A DNA stretch of 45,954 nt from NCBI GenBank assembly GCA_016782865.1, contig JADHXR010000048.1, forward strand, positions 1 to 45,954, given 5' to 3'. The position numbers and the translations under genes were made by a program. Source of the DNA: Phycisphaerae bacterium. Its GTDB lineage: Bacteria > Planctomycetota > Phycisphaerae > Sedimentisphaerales > Anaerobacaceae. Below are positions 1 through 7,109 of this stretch, in pieces. A model generated the notes under the pieces. The model saw nothing but the letters and a program-made list of their open reading frames with translations. It made no database searches and was not told the origin of the DNA. Each line of letters begins with the position of its first letter. Positions within the stretch are counted from its first letter, which is position 1.

Positions 1-157
1 AAAGATATATGATTGCCTGAGCACCGAGCCTTTGCACGTAGAGCAAGTGATCGCCGAGACGAATCTCGCGCCGGGGCTTGTCAATGCAACTTTGATATCG
101 CTGCGCTTGAAAGGCCTGATAAGGCAATTGCCCGGCAGTATGTTCGCGAAAGGCTGA
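1..157 (+). CDS. dprA: DNA processing protein DprA, C-terminal end (5' partial)
   Basis: Only the last 51 codons are present, read in frame from base 2 to the TGA at 155-157. The translation has the form of the DprA C-terminal winged-helix domain: a segment ending in STEPLHVEQVIAETNL, then a helix, then LKGLIRQLPGSMF before the stop. Family members typically end in an L-x-L-K-G-L-V-x-x-L-P-G-x-x-Y/F pattern, which matches. DprA protects incoming single-stranded DNA and loads RecA during natural transformation; the Rossmann-like core that does this lies outside the window. The winged helix is a small accessory domain. No gene follows on the same strand before 2977. Assignment from a short fragment, but the motif is characteristic. 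Confidence 0.8.
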   Translation, partial: KIYDCLSTEPLHVEQVIAETNLAPGLVNATLISLRLKGLIRQLPGSMFAKG

Positions 158-418
158 GCGGATTATGAGAGTTGAAAAACGACAGGGCTGCGGGCTGGCG
201 ACTACCAACCTTTCCTCGCCCAGAATAATTTGCCGTTTGTTCTGATGACCTGAGAGTTGATTGTAAGGTGGTAGAACACCCGGCCTTAAAGACAGTTTGT
301 CCCTTATGAAGTCAAGAATCTTGACTTTCCGAGATTAGGTTTGACATTCTAATGGAAATGTGGCTGGCCAATTGAATAAATCATAGGAGATTAAGTACCT
401 CATAGATCGCCTTGGCCG
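158..418. other. Spacer after dprA
   Basis: AT-rich spacer between dprA and a group of minus-strand small genes. I see no convincing promoter, hairpin or RNA gene here. Confidence 0.4.
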
Positions 419-520
419 CTACTTCTTACGAGACTTGCTGGTAGCTTTGTATAAGCATCTTTTGCATCGTCCGGTTCCATATCCGTATTCTATACGTTTT
501 GAACTCAAGAGGCAACGCAT
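419..520 (-). CDS. Possible basic CxxC microprotein (33 aa)
   Basis: A 33-codon ORF starts with ATG at 520 and stops with TAG at 419. The product is very basic, has a CxxC pair at Cys19 and Cys22 (GRCKRCLYK), and ends in a Lys/Arg-rich tail (TSKSRKK). It lies 28 bases downstream of the 549-1139 gene on the same strand, so it could be the last gene of a small operon that also encodes another CxxC protein at 1164-1367. No strong ribosome binding site is visible. It could instead be the C-terminal remnant of a longer zinc-ribbon protein. Function unknown; the composition suggests nucleic-acid binding, which is inference only. Confidence 0.35.
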   Translation of the reverse strand: MRCLLSSKRIEYGYGTGRCKRCLYKATSKSRKK

Positions 521-548
521 AGTTGTGTTGTTGCTTGGGGCCTTGACC

Positions 549-1139
549 TCAGTCTGATTTTTTCAGAAGGAATTCATACTCGGACTCCAGAAAATAGCCC
601 GGTGCTTTGTTACCAAGAATCCCCCGCTTCCGGAGTCCTGAAAGGCCACTCTTGAACTTAAAATTGTAAGGATGACCAGCGTCCTTGGCAAGTTTCTCGC
701 CGGTTAGCGTCTCATCCCCCAAAGCCTCAATTATGTCTTGCTCAATATCACTCAGGCTTTCTTCTGCATCATTCAGCGTCAGCGTGTGATGACCTACATT
801 CTTTACAATAGGCTCCAACATCAGAACAAAGTCTCCTGCGAGTCTCAGAAGGTTGGAATCTTCAAGGCGAGCATCATCGGTGTTTTTTTGTTTTAGAATA
901 TCAACCTGCGATGCCTTCCTCAGCAGCTCTTGGAGTTTAACGTGAACCACCCGCACTGTTTCTGGCATTCCAGGGGATAAGTCCATCAAAACAATGTTAG
1001 CCTGTGGCTCAACAAACCGGATAAGCTGAATGTATCGGCTATAAGCCTTGATAGCGTGAGGCATATCACCCTTTTGCCACTTCTTCAGTCTGTCTGCAAG
1101 TTGCTCCACCTCTCCGATTTGCTCTGAAGTTAGTATCAT
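549..1139 (-). CDS. Hypothetical protein with C-terminal winged-helix-like segment
   Basis: 196 residues, no signal peptide or membrane segment, so probably cytoplasmic. The ATG at 1139 is preceded by AAGGGAATTC, a good ribosome binding site. The N-terminal half is helical and charged. Residues about 127-185 (from LSDIEQDIIEALGDETLTG, through a helix with SGLSGLRKRGILG, to GYFL) look like a small winged helix with a wing ending in an aromatic residue. That suggests a DNA-associated or regulatory role, but I do not recognise a named family. It is 24 bases downstream of the zinc-ribbon gene at 1164-1367 on the same strand, so the two are likely co-transcribed. The region is AT-richer than the rest of the window, consistent with accessory or acquired DNA. 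Confidence 0.65.
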   Translation of the reverse strand: MILTSEQIGEVEQLADRLKKWQKGDMPHAIKAYSRYIQLIRFVEPQANIVLMDLSPGMPETVRVVHVKLQELLRKASQVDILKQKNTDDARLEDSNLLRLAGDFVLMLEPIVKNVGHHTLTLNDAEESLSDIEQDIIEALGDETLTGEKLAKDAGHPYNFKFKSGLSGLRKRGILGNKAPGYFLESEYEFLLKKSD

Positions 1140-1163
1140 TGAATTCCCTTCAATGCCTGTTGG

Positions 1164-1367
1164 TCAGTTCTTCACAGCCAACCGCCGCTTCTTACGAACT
1201 GTGCTTAAACATTCGCCGCACCATCCCGCTAATCCGTCTTTGCTGCGGCGGTTTCTGTAAAACTGACTCTCAACTTTCCATCTTCTGCACTTGCGGCATA
1301 ACTTCTCTTTGGTGCCATTGACAACGCGGTGGCGCTCATCATATCTGAATCTCTTCCTAAGCCCCAA
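1164..1367 (-). CDS. Small zinc-ribbon-like protein, C-x2-C ... C-x2-C
   Basis: 67 residues, with TTG as the likely start at 1367 because GGGGGAG lies about 10 bases upstream and no ATG fits. Two CxxC pairs (Cys24/Cys27 and Cys50/Cys53) are separated by about 22 residues containing the pattern SQFYRNRRSKDGLAGWC. This arrangement (C-x-x-C-x-x-x-K-x-x-S-x-F-Y, then K-D-G-L-x-x-W-C-x-x-C) is common in small phage-like and HNH-associated zinc-binding proteins. No HNH catalytic residues are present, so it is probably a zinc-stabilised nucleic-acid-binding protein rather than a nuclease. Highly basic C-terminus (VRKKRRL). Likely first gene of a short minus-strand operon with 549-1139. Confidence 0.65.
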   Translation of the reverse strand: MGLRKRFRYDERHRVVNGTKEKLCRKCRRWKVESQFYRNRRSKDGLAGWCGECLSTVRKKRRLAVKN

Positions 1368-1445
1368 TCTCTGTATTCTCCCCCGTATCGCCGGTAACGA
1401 TCTTCCAATTTGGCCGGCTATTTGCTGTGCCGTCTCACTATATAT

Positions 1446-1589
1446 TCATGGCTTCTCGAGCAGAATAAGGGCCTTTCCACCACACACACAGAAATCGCCT
1501 TTGGGGCCGACGGGTGGGGGCTTATTGTACTTGAACTGAACTCGAAACACCTCTTCAGGGAGCAGGATTTCTTCGCCTATCCAGCAACT
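1446..1589 (-). pseudogene. Possible remnant of a small CxC protein
   Basis: An open frame of 48 codons between two stops contains a protein-like stretch (EEVFRVQFKYNKPPPVGPKG, then DFCVCGGKALILLEKP). The only in-frame start is a GTG at 1550 with no ribosome binding site, and upstream sequence in neighbouring frames looks like a continuation. I read it as the 3' part of a decayed gene. Low confidence; it may be a chance frame. Confidence 0.25.
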
Positions 1590-1645
1590 CTACAGCCACA
1601 ACCCGAGCGAACCGTAATAACCGCTGAGTTATATTCTGTCGGAAA

Positions 1646-2071
1646 CTAAGAATTGAGAATACCTCGCCAGAGAAATTTTGGCAAGTTGAATCCGTTTCTT
1701 TCCAATTGTTGTATCGCCTCTTGAATTTCGCCTTGACAAAGGTTTGTTTCATGGTCGCATGGTTCACCTGTCAAGAGCTTCCTGAGAAAAGGCAAAGCAC
1801 GTTTATCGCCGAGTTGTCCTAACGCCCAGAAAGCATGATTGTTCACACTGTAACGACGTGCATTGTAACCATTTTCTGTTGATTCCACGAACATAATCAA
1901 GGCTTCTACTTTATCACCGGGATACTTTCGTGTAGCCATTTCACATGTCTTCTTTACACCGAGTTCAATGCTGAGAGAAAACAAGATTATCACAACCACA
2001 CAAGCAAGCAATACAACAAGTATTCCCCTGAGAAGAATCCTTCGTAGACGTGATGTTGATTTCAACGACAT
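1646..2071 (-). CDS. Membrane-anchored HEAT-repeat-like protein
   Basis: 141 residues. The ATG at 2071 is preceded by AAAGGGGAAGAA, a strong ribosome binding site. Residues about 12-33 form one hydrophobic helix (ILLRGILVVLLACVVVIILF) after a basic N-terminus, so the protein is probably anchored in the inner membrane with the rest in the periplasm. Residues about 75-125 (NNHAFWALGQLGDKRALPFL, then a helix starting LLTGEPC, then EIQEAIQQLERN) resemble one or two HEAT / PBS-lyase-like repeats, with the typical A-x-x-A-L-G-x-L-G-D-x-R-A-L-P-x-L core. Such repeats mediate protein contacts; no enzyme function is implied. A possible promoter lies at 2150-2178. Specific partner unknown. Confidence 0.65.
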   Translation of the reverse strand: MSLKSTSRLRRILLRGILVVLLACVVVIILFSLSIELGVKKTCEMATRKYPGDKVEALIMFVESTENGYNARRYSVNNHAFWALGQLGDKRALPFLRKLLTGEPCDHETNLCQGEIQEAIQQLERNGFNLPKFLWRGILNS

Positions 2072-2149
2072 TTCTTCCCCTTTCTCTTGAAACCTAACGC
2101 CTTGCGTCAGCAGTGAGCTTTTGTGAGTCTGCTGAACCTCTTTCCTAAT

Positions 2150-2178
2150 AGAATATCATATAAATCTAAAAAAATCAA
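2150..2178 (-). promoter_or_regulatory. Possible promoter for the 1646-2071 gene
   Basis: On the minus strand TTGATT (2173-2178) and TATTCT (2150-2155) are separated by 17 bases, about 80 bases upstream of the start codon. The -10 match is only fair. Confidence 0.35.
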
Positions 2179-2465
2179 AGCTTTCTTCCCATACAATCTC
2201 ACAGAGTAGCCCTCCGGGGTGTTGACCATGGAACAGTACGTGAGATCAGGTGAATACTCCCGCTCCTGGCGCGTTCATCCTCGCCAGCCTCGGCCTCAGT
2301 TTCGCCGGTTGGAAGCTGCGAAGGCGTCAAGAGTCCTGAAGCGCATGCCTACAACAAGCCCCTGCTGGTTTCTCCCCTCTTCCTCTTTCTGGCAGGTTTT
2401 TTTTCAATTTCTATTGAATTGAAAAGCTCTCCGCTTCTTGCTGCTGCTGTGTAGGTTCCTCTTTT
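2179..2465. other. Spacer, no gene seen
   Basis: No frame here looks like protein. There is a T8 run near 2400 followed by a short TTCAAT/ATTGAA inverted repeat, which could be a weak terminator, but nothing decisive. Confidence 0.35.
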
Positions 2466-2564
2466 CTAATAATATTTATCTTTTAATTTCTTTCCGATCA
2501 CCGCAGCCAAAATCACAACAACTACACCAATAATTATCCAATTCGAGGTACTCATTAAAAGCAT
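2466..2564 (-). CDS. Single-helix membrane microprotein (32 aa)
   Basis: A 32-codon ORF from ATG at 2564 to TAG at 2466, with GAAAGGAAA about 7 bases upstream of the start. After MLLMSTSN it consists of one hydrophobic helix (WIIIGVVVVILAAVIG) followed by KKLKDKYY. A single membrane span flanked by a basic C-terminus fits an inner-membrane microprotein with its C-terminus in the cytoplasm. Such proteins often modulate larger membrane complexes, but no partner is apparent. A second in-frame ATG (2555) would shorten it by three residues. The ribosome binding site plus clean helix argue against chance. Confidence 0.55.
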   Translation of the reverse strand: MLLMSTSNWIIIGVVVVILAAVIGKKLKDKYY

Positions 2565-2876
2565 AATAGATTTCCTTTCAACTGGTTTTCAATTTAGACA
2601 TAGACGCATTGCTTATCTAATTATAACCACGAGGATATCTTTGTAAATCAGAGCAGAGTCGGTTTTTTATGTCAGACAAATGAACCATTCCGCTGTCGGT
2701 CAAATTCCCCACATTCATGCCAATTAGCTGAAACGAGTTGGTTGACAACTTGATTGTCGATTGGATAGGGTATGCCATTAACATGGAGTTGGGCATGGAG
2801 GCTCTCAAACCCTTGCTGTATTTGGTCCTTACTTCCGCAGCAGGGGCTTTTATCTCATTGTACGTGTTTACCGAAA

Positions 2877-2906
2877 TTGACAAACCCATCTCATCACGTG
2901 TAAGAT
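2877..2906 (+). promoter_or_regulatory. Probable sigma70-type promoter for the 2977 gene
   Basis: TTGACA (2877-2882), an 18-base spacer, and TAAGAT (2901-2906) lie about 70 bases upstream of the start codon at 2977. The perfect -35 hexamer is the main evidence. The rest of 2565-2976 holds no gene I can support. Confidence 0.5.
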
Positions 2907-2976
2907 GATATTAGTTGTGGACTGTATAGGCAGACCGGACAGGTATTGTCACGGGAGTTAGCTGGAGGTTGTCACA

Positions 2977-3231
2977 ATGGAATTGACGGTCGGACAAGAA
3001 GCTGATATTCAGAAGATCGTAGCGGAGATGGACTGCCCAAAGAGCTTTCCTTGCTATGAGTCCAAGTTCGAGGACCTCACTCCTGTGAAGGCATTTTCGG
3101 GCACTGACGTTGTTGAGTGCCTTATAGAGACGGAGTCACATTGCTCGAAGTCCTTCAAGTTTGGGTACGATGCTATTTTTTTGTGCAAATGCCCGCTCCG
3201 CAAATACGTGTCCCTGAATCTTGGCAGATAA
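2977..3231 (+). CDS. Cys-rich hypothetical protein (CPKSFPCY ... CKCPLR)
   Basis: 84 residues, with GGAGG about 9 bases before the ATG. There is no signal peptide. Six cysteines are spread in a recognisable order: CPKSFPC near residue 20-26, VECL near 47, SHCSKSF near 56, and CKCPLRKY near 70-77. I recall similar small proteins (C-P-K-x-F-x-C-Y, F-E-D-L, ..., F-x-C-K-C-P-x-R-x-Y) in planctomycetes and other environmental bacteria, without known function. The cysteine pattern suggests metal or iron-sulfur binding, which is inference. It appears to be a single-gene transcription unit behind the promoter at 2877-2906. Confidence 0.6.
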   Translation: MELTVGQEADIQKIVAEMDCPKSFPCYESKFEDLTPVKAFSGTDVVECLIETESHCSKSFKFGYDAIFLCKCPLRKYVSLNLGR

Positions 3232-3711
3232 ACCGAGTGTCCCATCCAGATATCCTCACTTTTCGACAACATGCACTCTTTCTTCTATTGTCATTTTTGT
3301 AGAGTAATATTATCCACTAAATTAAGGGGTTTGACTTAAGAGAAGGTTCAGTATTGCCGATAGATCACATACTTCTTTAATTACCATATTTGACCATTAT
3401 CTGCACCATAACTTATGTCAGCTCTGAGTCATGGTGCACCCTCAGACGGGCTATTTGAAGAACGAACTCGTTTTGGACTCTCACCGTCTCAGCCTGCTTC
3501 TATAGGCAGCGAGACGACTGTTTCCTTCGAGTACAACGTTCGTCTTGTCCTGAACGAGTAATGGCCCTTTCAAGCCACCATTTCGCGGGTGTGAGCCTGT
3601 CCGGGGCAAAATGTTCTTCCATTCTTTGCGGCAAGAGCCTATGATTGTGAACACTTAAGAATGGCTTGCAGTATAGGCAGATGATTTCTTCATTTACCGA
3701 GGTGTCTGGAT
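3232..3711. other. 480-base spacer before the protease pair
   Basis: No coding frame here is convincing. TTGACT near 3330 is followed 15 bases later by TATTGC, too short a spacing to call a promoter. The protease gene start at 3712 has GAGGTG about 8 bases upstream. Confidence 0.35.
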
Positions 3712-5205
3712 ATGCCTTATCGAAAGCTCGTATTTGTGGCCGTGTTTGCCTTGTCGGTCGAATGTGTAAGCCTGAGTTCATCGCTCAACGCCGGACTATC
3801 GCGTTCGCATGAATCTGTGATCCTTATCAGGAGTGTCAAGCAGGATTTCGATTATGTGACGCCCTGGAAGAGGGCGCCCTTGAGCAGGATTTCAGGCTCG
3901 GGATTTGTTGTTGCCGGCAATAAGATCCTTACTAACGCTCACAACGTCAGCAACAGCAGATACGTCGAATTGAGGAAAGAGAATATCGCCCGGCGGTACG
4001 TGGCCAGGGTTGTCTTTGTTGGGCACGACTGCGATCTGGCGATGCTTGCCGTCGATGATGCGAGTTTCTTCGAGGGCACCGCCGCCCTTGAACTGACGGG
4101 AATTCCAAAAGTCAACAGCACGGTCTCAACGTACGGCTTTCCCGTCGGGGGTGATCGGATATCCGTCACCGAAGGTGTGGTCTCGCGAATAGAGATGGAC
4201 ACGTACGTTCACACCGCCGCCGACAAGCATCTTGTCATCCAGACCGACGCTGCAATCAACCCGGGCAATAGCGGCGGCCCCGTCATACAGGACGGTAAGG
4301 TTGTCGGCGTTGCCTTCCAGGGGCTGACAGAGGCAGACAACATCGGCTACATGATTCCTACGACCGTGATCAGGCATTTTCTCGAAGATGTCGAGGACGA
4401 AAAATACAATGGCTTCGGATCAATGGGAACCATTTTCTACCCGGGTCTGCACAACGCCAGTTACAGAGACTACCTCAAGGTTCCGCCCGACGAGGACGGC
4501 GTCGTCGTGCTCGATACGGTGATGCACTCTTCGCTCGAATCGGTCCTCACGCCAGCCGACGTGATGACCCGGATCGACGACTATAACATCGACAACGATG
4601 GAACGGTCATCATACACGGTCTTAGATTGTCGATCTCGGAGGTTGTCGAGTCCAAGCAGATCGGCGAAACGACTGAGCTGACGTTCTATCGGCAGGGCGA
4701 GCGAATGACGGCGACCGCCACCATAGCGTTGAACAGGCCGATTCTCGAAAGGGCGCGCCAGTATGATCGTCCGCCTCCTTACGTGTGCTTCGCCGGCCTT
4801 GTGTTTGTGCCTGCGACGCGCAACTTCCTCGAAACCTGGGGGCGACAGTGGCCAAAGGACATACCTTTCTACCTGCGGTACCTTTTCGCACATTCGATGG
4901 AGCTCAATGAGGACCGGCAGCGAAGAGAATATGTTGTCCTCTCGGCAATAATGCCCGACGAAATCAACTCTTATGCCGACCCGTTCAAGAGCCAGGTCGT
5001 CGACAGTATCAGCGGCGTCAAGATACACGGTCTCGATGACGTTCAGAAAGCCTTCGAGCAGACCACGGAGAAGTTTTACGAAATAACGTTCATGGGCAAC
5101 AATCGCATCCTGCCGATCGACGCCGAGAAGGCGCGACTGAGGCATGAGCCCATCCTGGAGAAATATCACATACCCGCTGAGGCGCGCATGGAGACGAGCC
5201 CATGA
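3712..5205 (+). CDS. Exported trypsin/HtrA-family serine protease (S1C-like)
   Basis: 497 residues. A hydrophobic N-terminus (LVFVAVFALSVECVSLSSS) suggests Sec export. Residues about 55-220 form a trypsin-like domain with all three catalytic residues: His77 in ILTNAHNV, Asp108 in HDCDLAML, and Ser187 in INPGNSGGPV. The oxyanion loop and the YGFPVGG strand are also typical of the Deg/HtrA (MEROPS S1C) family. About residues 240-350 resemble a PDZ-like domain (DGVVVLDTVM ... TPADVMTRIDD), followed by a second, more diverged PDZ-like half, as in Deg9-type proteases. Likely role: degradation or quality control of envelope proteins. The TGA overlaps the ATG of the next gene (ATGA), indicating translational coupling to a catalytically dead paralogue. 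Confidence 0.85.
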   Translation: MPYRKLVFVAVFALSVECVSLSSSLNAGLSRSHESVILIRSVKQDFDYVTPWKRAPLSRISGSGFVVAGNKILTNAHNVSNSRYVELRKENIARRYVARVVFVGHDCDLAMLAVDDASFFEGTAALELTGIPKVNSTVSTYGFPVGGDRISVTEGVVSRIEMDTYVHTAADKHLVIQTDAAINPGNSGGPVIQDGKVVGVAFQGLTEADNIGYMIPTTVIRHFLEDVEDEKYNGFGSMGTIFYPGLHNASYRDYLKVPPDEDGVVVLDTVMHSSLESVLTPADVMTRIDDYNIDNDGTVIIHGLRLSISEVVESKQIGETTELTFYRQGERMTATATIALNRPILERARQYDRPPPYVCFAGLVFVPATRNFLETWGRQWPKDIPFYLRYLFAHSMELNEDRQRREYVVLSAIMPDEINSYADPFKSQVVDSISGVKIHGLDDVQKAFEQTTEKFYEITFMGNNRILPIDAEKARLRHEPILEKYHIPAEARMETSP

Positions 5206-6731
5206 AGAAACAGATGATTTACATAGCTGTAATGGCCGGCGCGGTCTTTGCGCCCTGTGCGTCCGGGGCCGCGACTCGGATCGATTTGACCGACGAAATG
5301 AAAGACTCCATAGTCTTCCTGGAAACTTCGGCCTACGGCTACGATCTGAGCGAACCATGGAAGCACCGGGATCTGTCGCAGAACTGGGCGTGTGCGTGCG
5401 CGGTCGGCGAGTATGAGGTGCTTACGACTGCCGAGAACGTTGTGAATCTTGCCTTTGCCAAGGCCCTCAGGTACGGCCAAAATGAATTTGTCGGCGCCAA
5501 GCTCGTAATTGTTGACTACCGGAGCAATCTTTGCCTGATCCGGTTGGACCCGAACGAGTTGAGCAAGCCTTTGAAGCCGCTGACGTTTGTCGAGGAATAT
5601 CCCAAGGGGGCGGAAGTTGACTTCTACTGGCTTTCGGCCGACAGCCGCCTCTTCAACGGACGGGGCCATCTTGACCGCGCCAGCGTCGAGATGATGCGAA
5701 CTTCTCACGGACAACGTCTGCGCTATGTGATCGCCAATGCCTCGCAACGTACAGGCAAGGGGGAAGTCTACTGTGTCGGCAAGTCGCCTATCGGCATAGC
5801 CTGCTGGTCCAGCAGGGACAAAGAAGCCGGCTTGATCCCGACCGAGACGATCAATGGATTTCTGGAGGCTGTGCGCAAGGGTGATTACAAAGGCTTTGGA
5901 GAGGTCGGATTTGCAATCTCGGAACTTCTCGACCCGGCCATGCGATCCCTCCTGAAGATGCCCGCGTCACTCGGAGGCGGCACCTACGTGGCCGACGTGC
6001 ACAACCTCGGGACCGGAAGTGACCCCGCGCTTGCGCGGGGGCAGGCTCCCCCTGCGCGGGCAGGGGTCTTGAAGAAAGGCGACGTGATCCTGAGAATCGA
6101 TGGGCACGGGCTCGATCCTCACGGGCGCTTCGAGCACCACAAGTATGGATGGCTGTCGTTCGATCATCTTATAACAGGCAAGGCCGTCGGCGAAAGCGTG
6201 ATGTTCGATATCTGGCGCGAGGGCCGGAAAGCAAAGGTCCGGGCGAACATAAAGAATTTCAAAGCCTCGGAAATGCTCGTGCCGTTTCATGAATTCGACA
6301 GACAGCCCGAGTATGTCGTCACGGCGGGATTCGTCCTGCAGAAGCTCACGCGTGAGTACATGAAGGAGTTCGGCAACGACCTGGCGGGTGAGGCCCCTTC
6401 ACACCTGTACCACTACTACCGCGACCTTGCCTTCAAACCCACCGACGAGCGCAAGGATGTGGTCATACTCAGCTATGTCCTGCCAGCCCCGATCAACCTG
6501 GGTTACACCGGTCTCGGTCAGATAGTTGTCGGCAAATTCAACGGCATGACGATACGTTCGGTCGCGGACATCATCGAGGCTCAGAAGCTCAATCCCCAGT
6601 CCAAGTACGACGTGATCGAGTTTGAGCTCAACAGCCCGGCGATCGTTATCTCGCGTGAGCAGTTGCCCGCCGCCAATCAGTTTGTCAGCAGTAACTACGG
6701 AATCGAGAAACTGTCGAATGTCCACCCGTAG
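5202..6731 (+). CDS. Catalytically dead paralogue of the upstream protease (pseudoprotease)
   Basis: 509 residues with a signal peptide (MIYIAVMAGAVFAPCASGAA). It aligns along its whole length with the upstream protease: the segment PWKHRDLSQNWACACAV matches PWKRAPLSRISGSGFVV, and RKGDYKGFGEVGF matches EDEKYNGFGSMGT. All three catalytic positions are changed: LTTAENVV replaces LTNAHNV (His to Glu), RSNLCLIRL replaces HDCDLAML (Asp to Asn), and SQRTGKGEV replaces NPGNSGGPV (Ser lost). The C-terminal PDZ-like parts are kept, including KKGDVILRIDGHGL. It is therefore probably a substrate-binding or regulatory partner of the active protease, made in step with it through the ATGA overlap. Residues 274-289 are encoded by a 48-base palindromic insert absent from the paralogue. 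Confidence 0.8.
   Translation: MKKQMIYIAVMAGAVFAPCASGAATRIDLTDEMKDSIVFLETSAYGYDLSEPWKHRDLSQNWACACAVGEYEVLTTAENVVNLAFAKALRYGQNEFVGAKLVIVDYRSNLCLIRLDPNELSKPLKPLTFVEEYPKGAEVDFYWLSADSRLFNGRGHLDRASVEMMRTSHGQRLRYVIANASQRTGKGEVYCVGKSPIGIACWSSRDKEAGLIPTETINGFLEAVRKGDYKGFGEVGFAISELLDPAMRSLLKMPASLGGGTYVADVHNLGTGSDPALARGQAPPARAGVLKKGDVILRIDGHGLDPHGRFEHHKYGWLSFDHLITGKAVGESVMFDIWREGRKAKVRANIKNFKASEMLVPFHEFDRQPEYVVTAGFVLQKLTREYMKEFGNDLAGEAPSHLYHYYRDLAFKPTDERKDVVILSYVLPAPINLGYTGLGQIVVGKFNGMTIRSVADIIEAQKLNPQSKYDVIEFELNSPAIVISREQLPAANQFVSSNYGIEKLSNVHP
6021..6068. repeat. 48-base in-frame palindromic insert inside the pseudoprotease gene
   Basis: GACCCC at 6021-6026 is mirrored by GGGGTC at 6063-6068, with GC-rich interior arms that also pair (GCGCTTGCGCGGG against CCCTGCGCGGGC). 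The element is exactly 16 codons and starts on a codon boundary, adding an Ala/Pro/Arg-rich loop between two strands of the PDZ-like domain. The upstream paralogue has no residues at this place. It resembles a small REP/RPE-like palindromic element that has been tolerated in a coding region. Confidence 0.6.
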
Positions 6732-7109
6732 TTAACAAGCCAAGCCGGGCACGATCTGCCGCTATTCACGTCGTATCCAACTCGTTTGACGAGCTGAGAA
6801 CGCTTGTCCCGCCGCCGGGAGAGTGATCGCAGAGCGGCCGAGCCGCGTAGTTGTCGGGGCGGGCGCAATGCGCTGGCCCCGCGATTCTTGCCGGCGTTCG
6901 CCGGGTATCACACCGAGATGCTTGTTATTTGCCTTGACCCAGAGGCGTCAGAGAGTATAATGATGTTGGGTGTGAAGCTTCCTAACCGAAGCAACAAGGT
7001 GAAAGGGTGTGCGGTCGATTATGCTTGAGTTCATGCACTTGCCTGGGGGCAATATCCTCGCACATCGCCAGCGCTGCCGGTATCTACATTCATTTGAGAA
7101 ACAGGTTTG
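6732..7109. other. Spacer with hairpin CCGGCG-TT-CGCCGG and promoter
   Basis: No gene. A perfect hairpin with 6-bp arms lies at 6891-6904, preceded by other GC-rich inverted repeats (around 6808-6865) that may end transcription from the protease pair. The promoter of the next gene follows at 6934-6961. Confidence 0.45.
6934..6961 (+). promoter_or_regulatory. Promoter for the C10 protease gene
   Basis: TTGACC (6934-6939), a 16-base spacer, and a perfect TATAAT (6956-6961). The transcript would have a leader of about 140 bases before the ATG at 7110. Confidence 0.65.

Noticed and set aside
2617..2889. 90-aa open frame on the minus strand
   Set aside because: No ribosome binding site, no recognisable motif, and its start overlaps the promoter of the 2977 gene on the other strand.
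4420..5358. 312-aa open frame antisense to the active protease
   Set aside because: Arg/His-rich composition typical of a shadow frame; the sense frame has full protease motifs.
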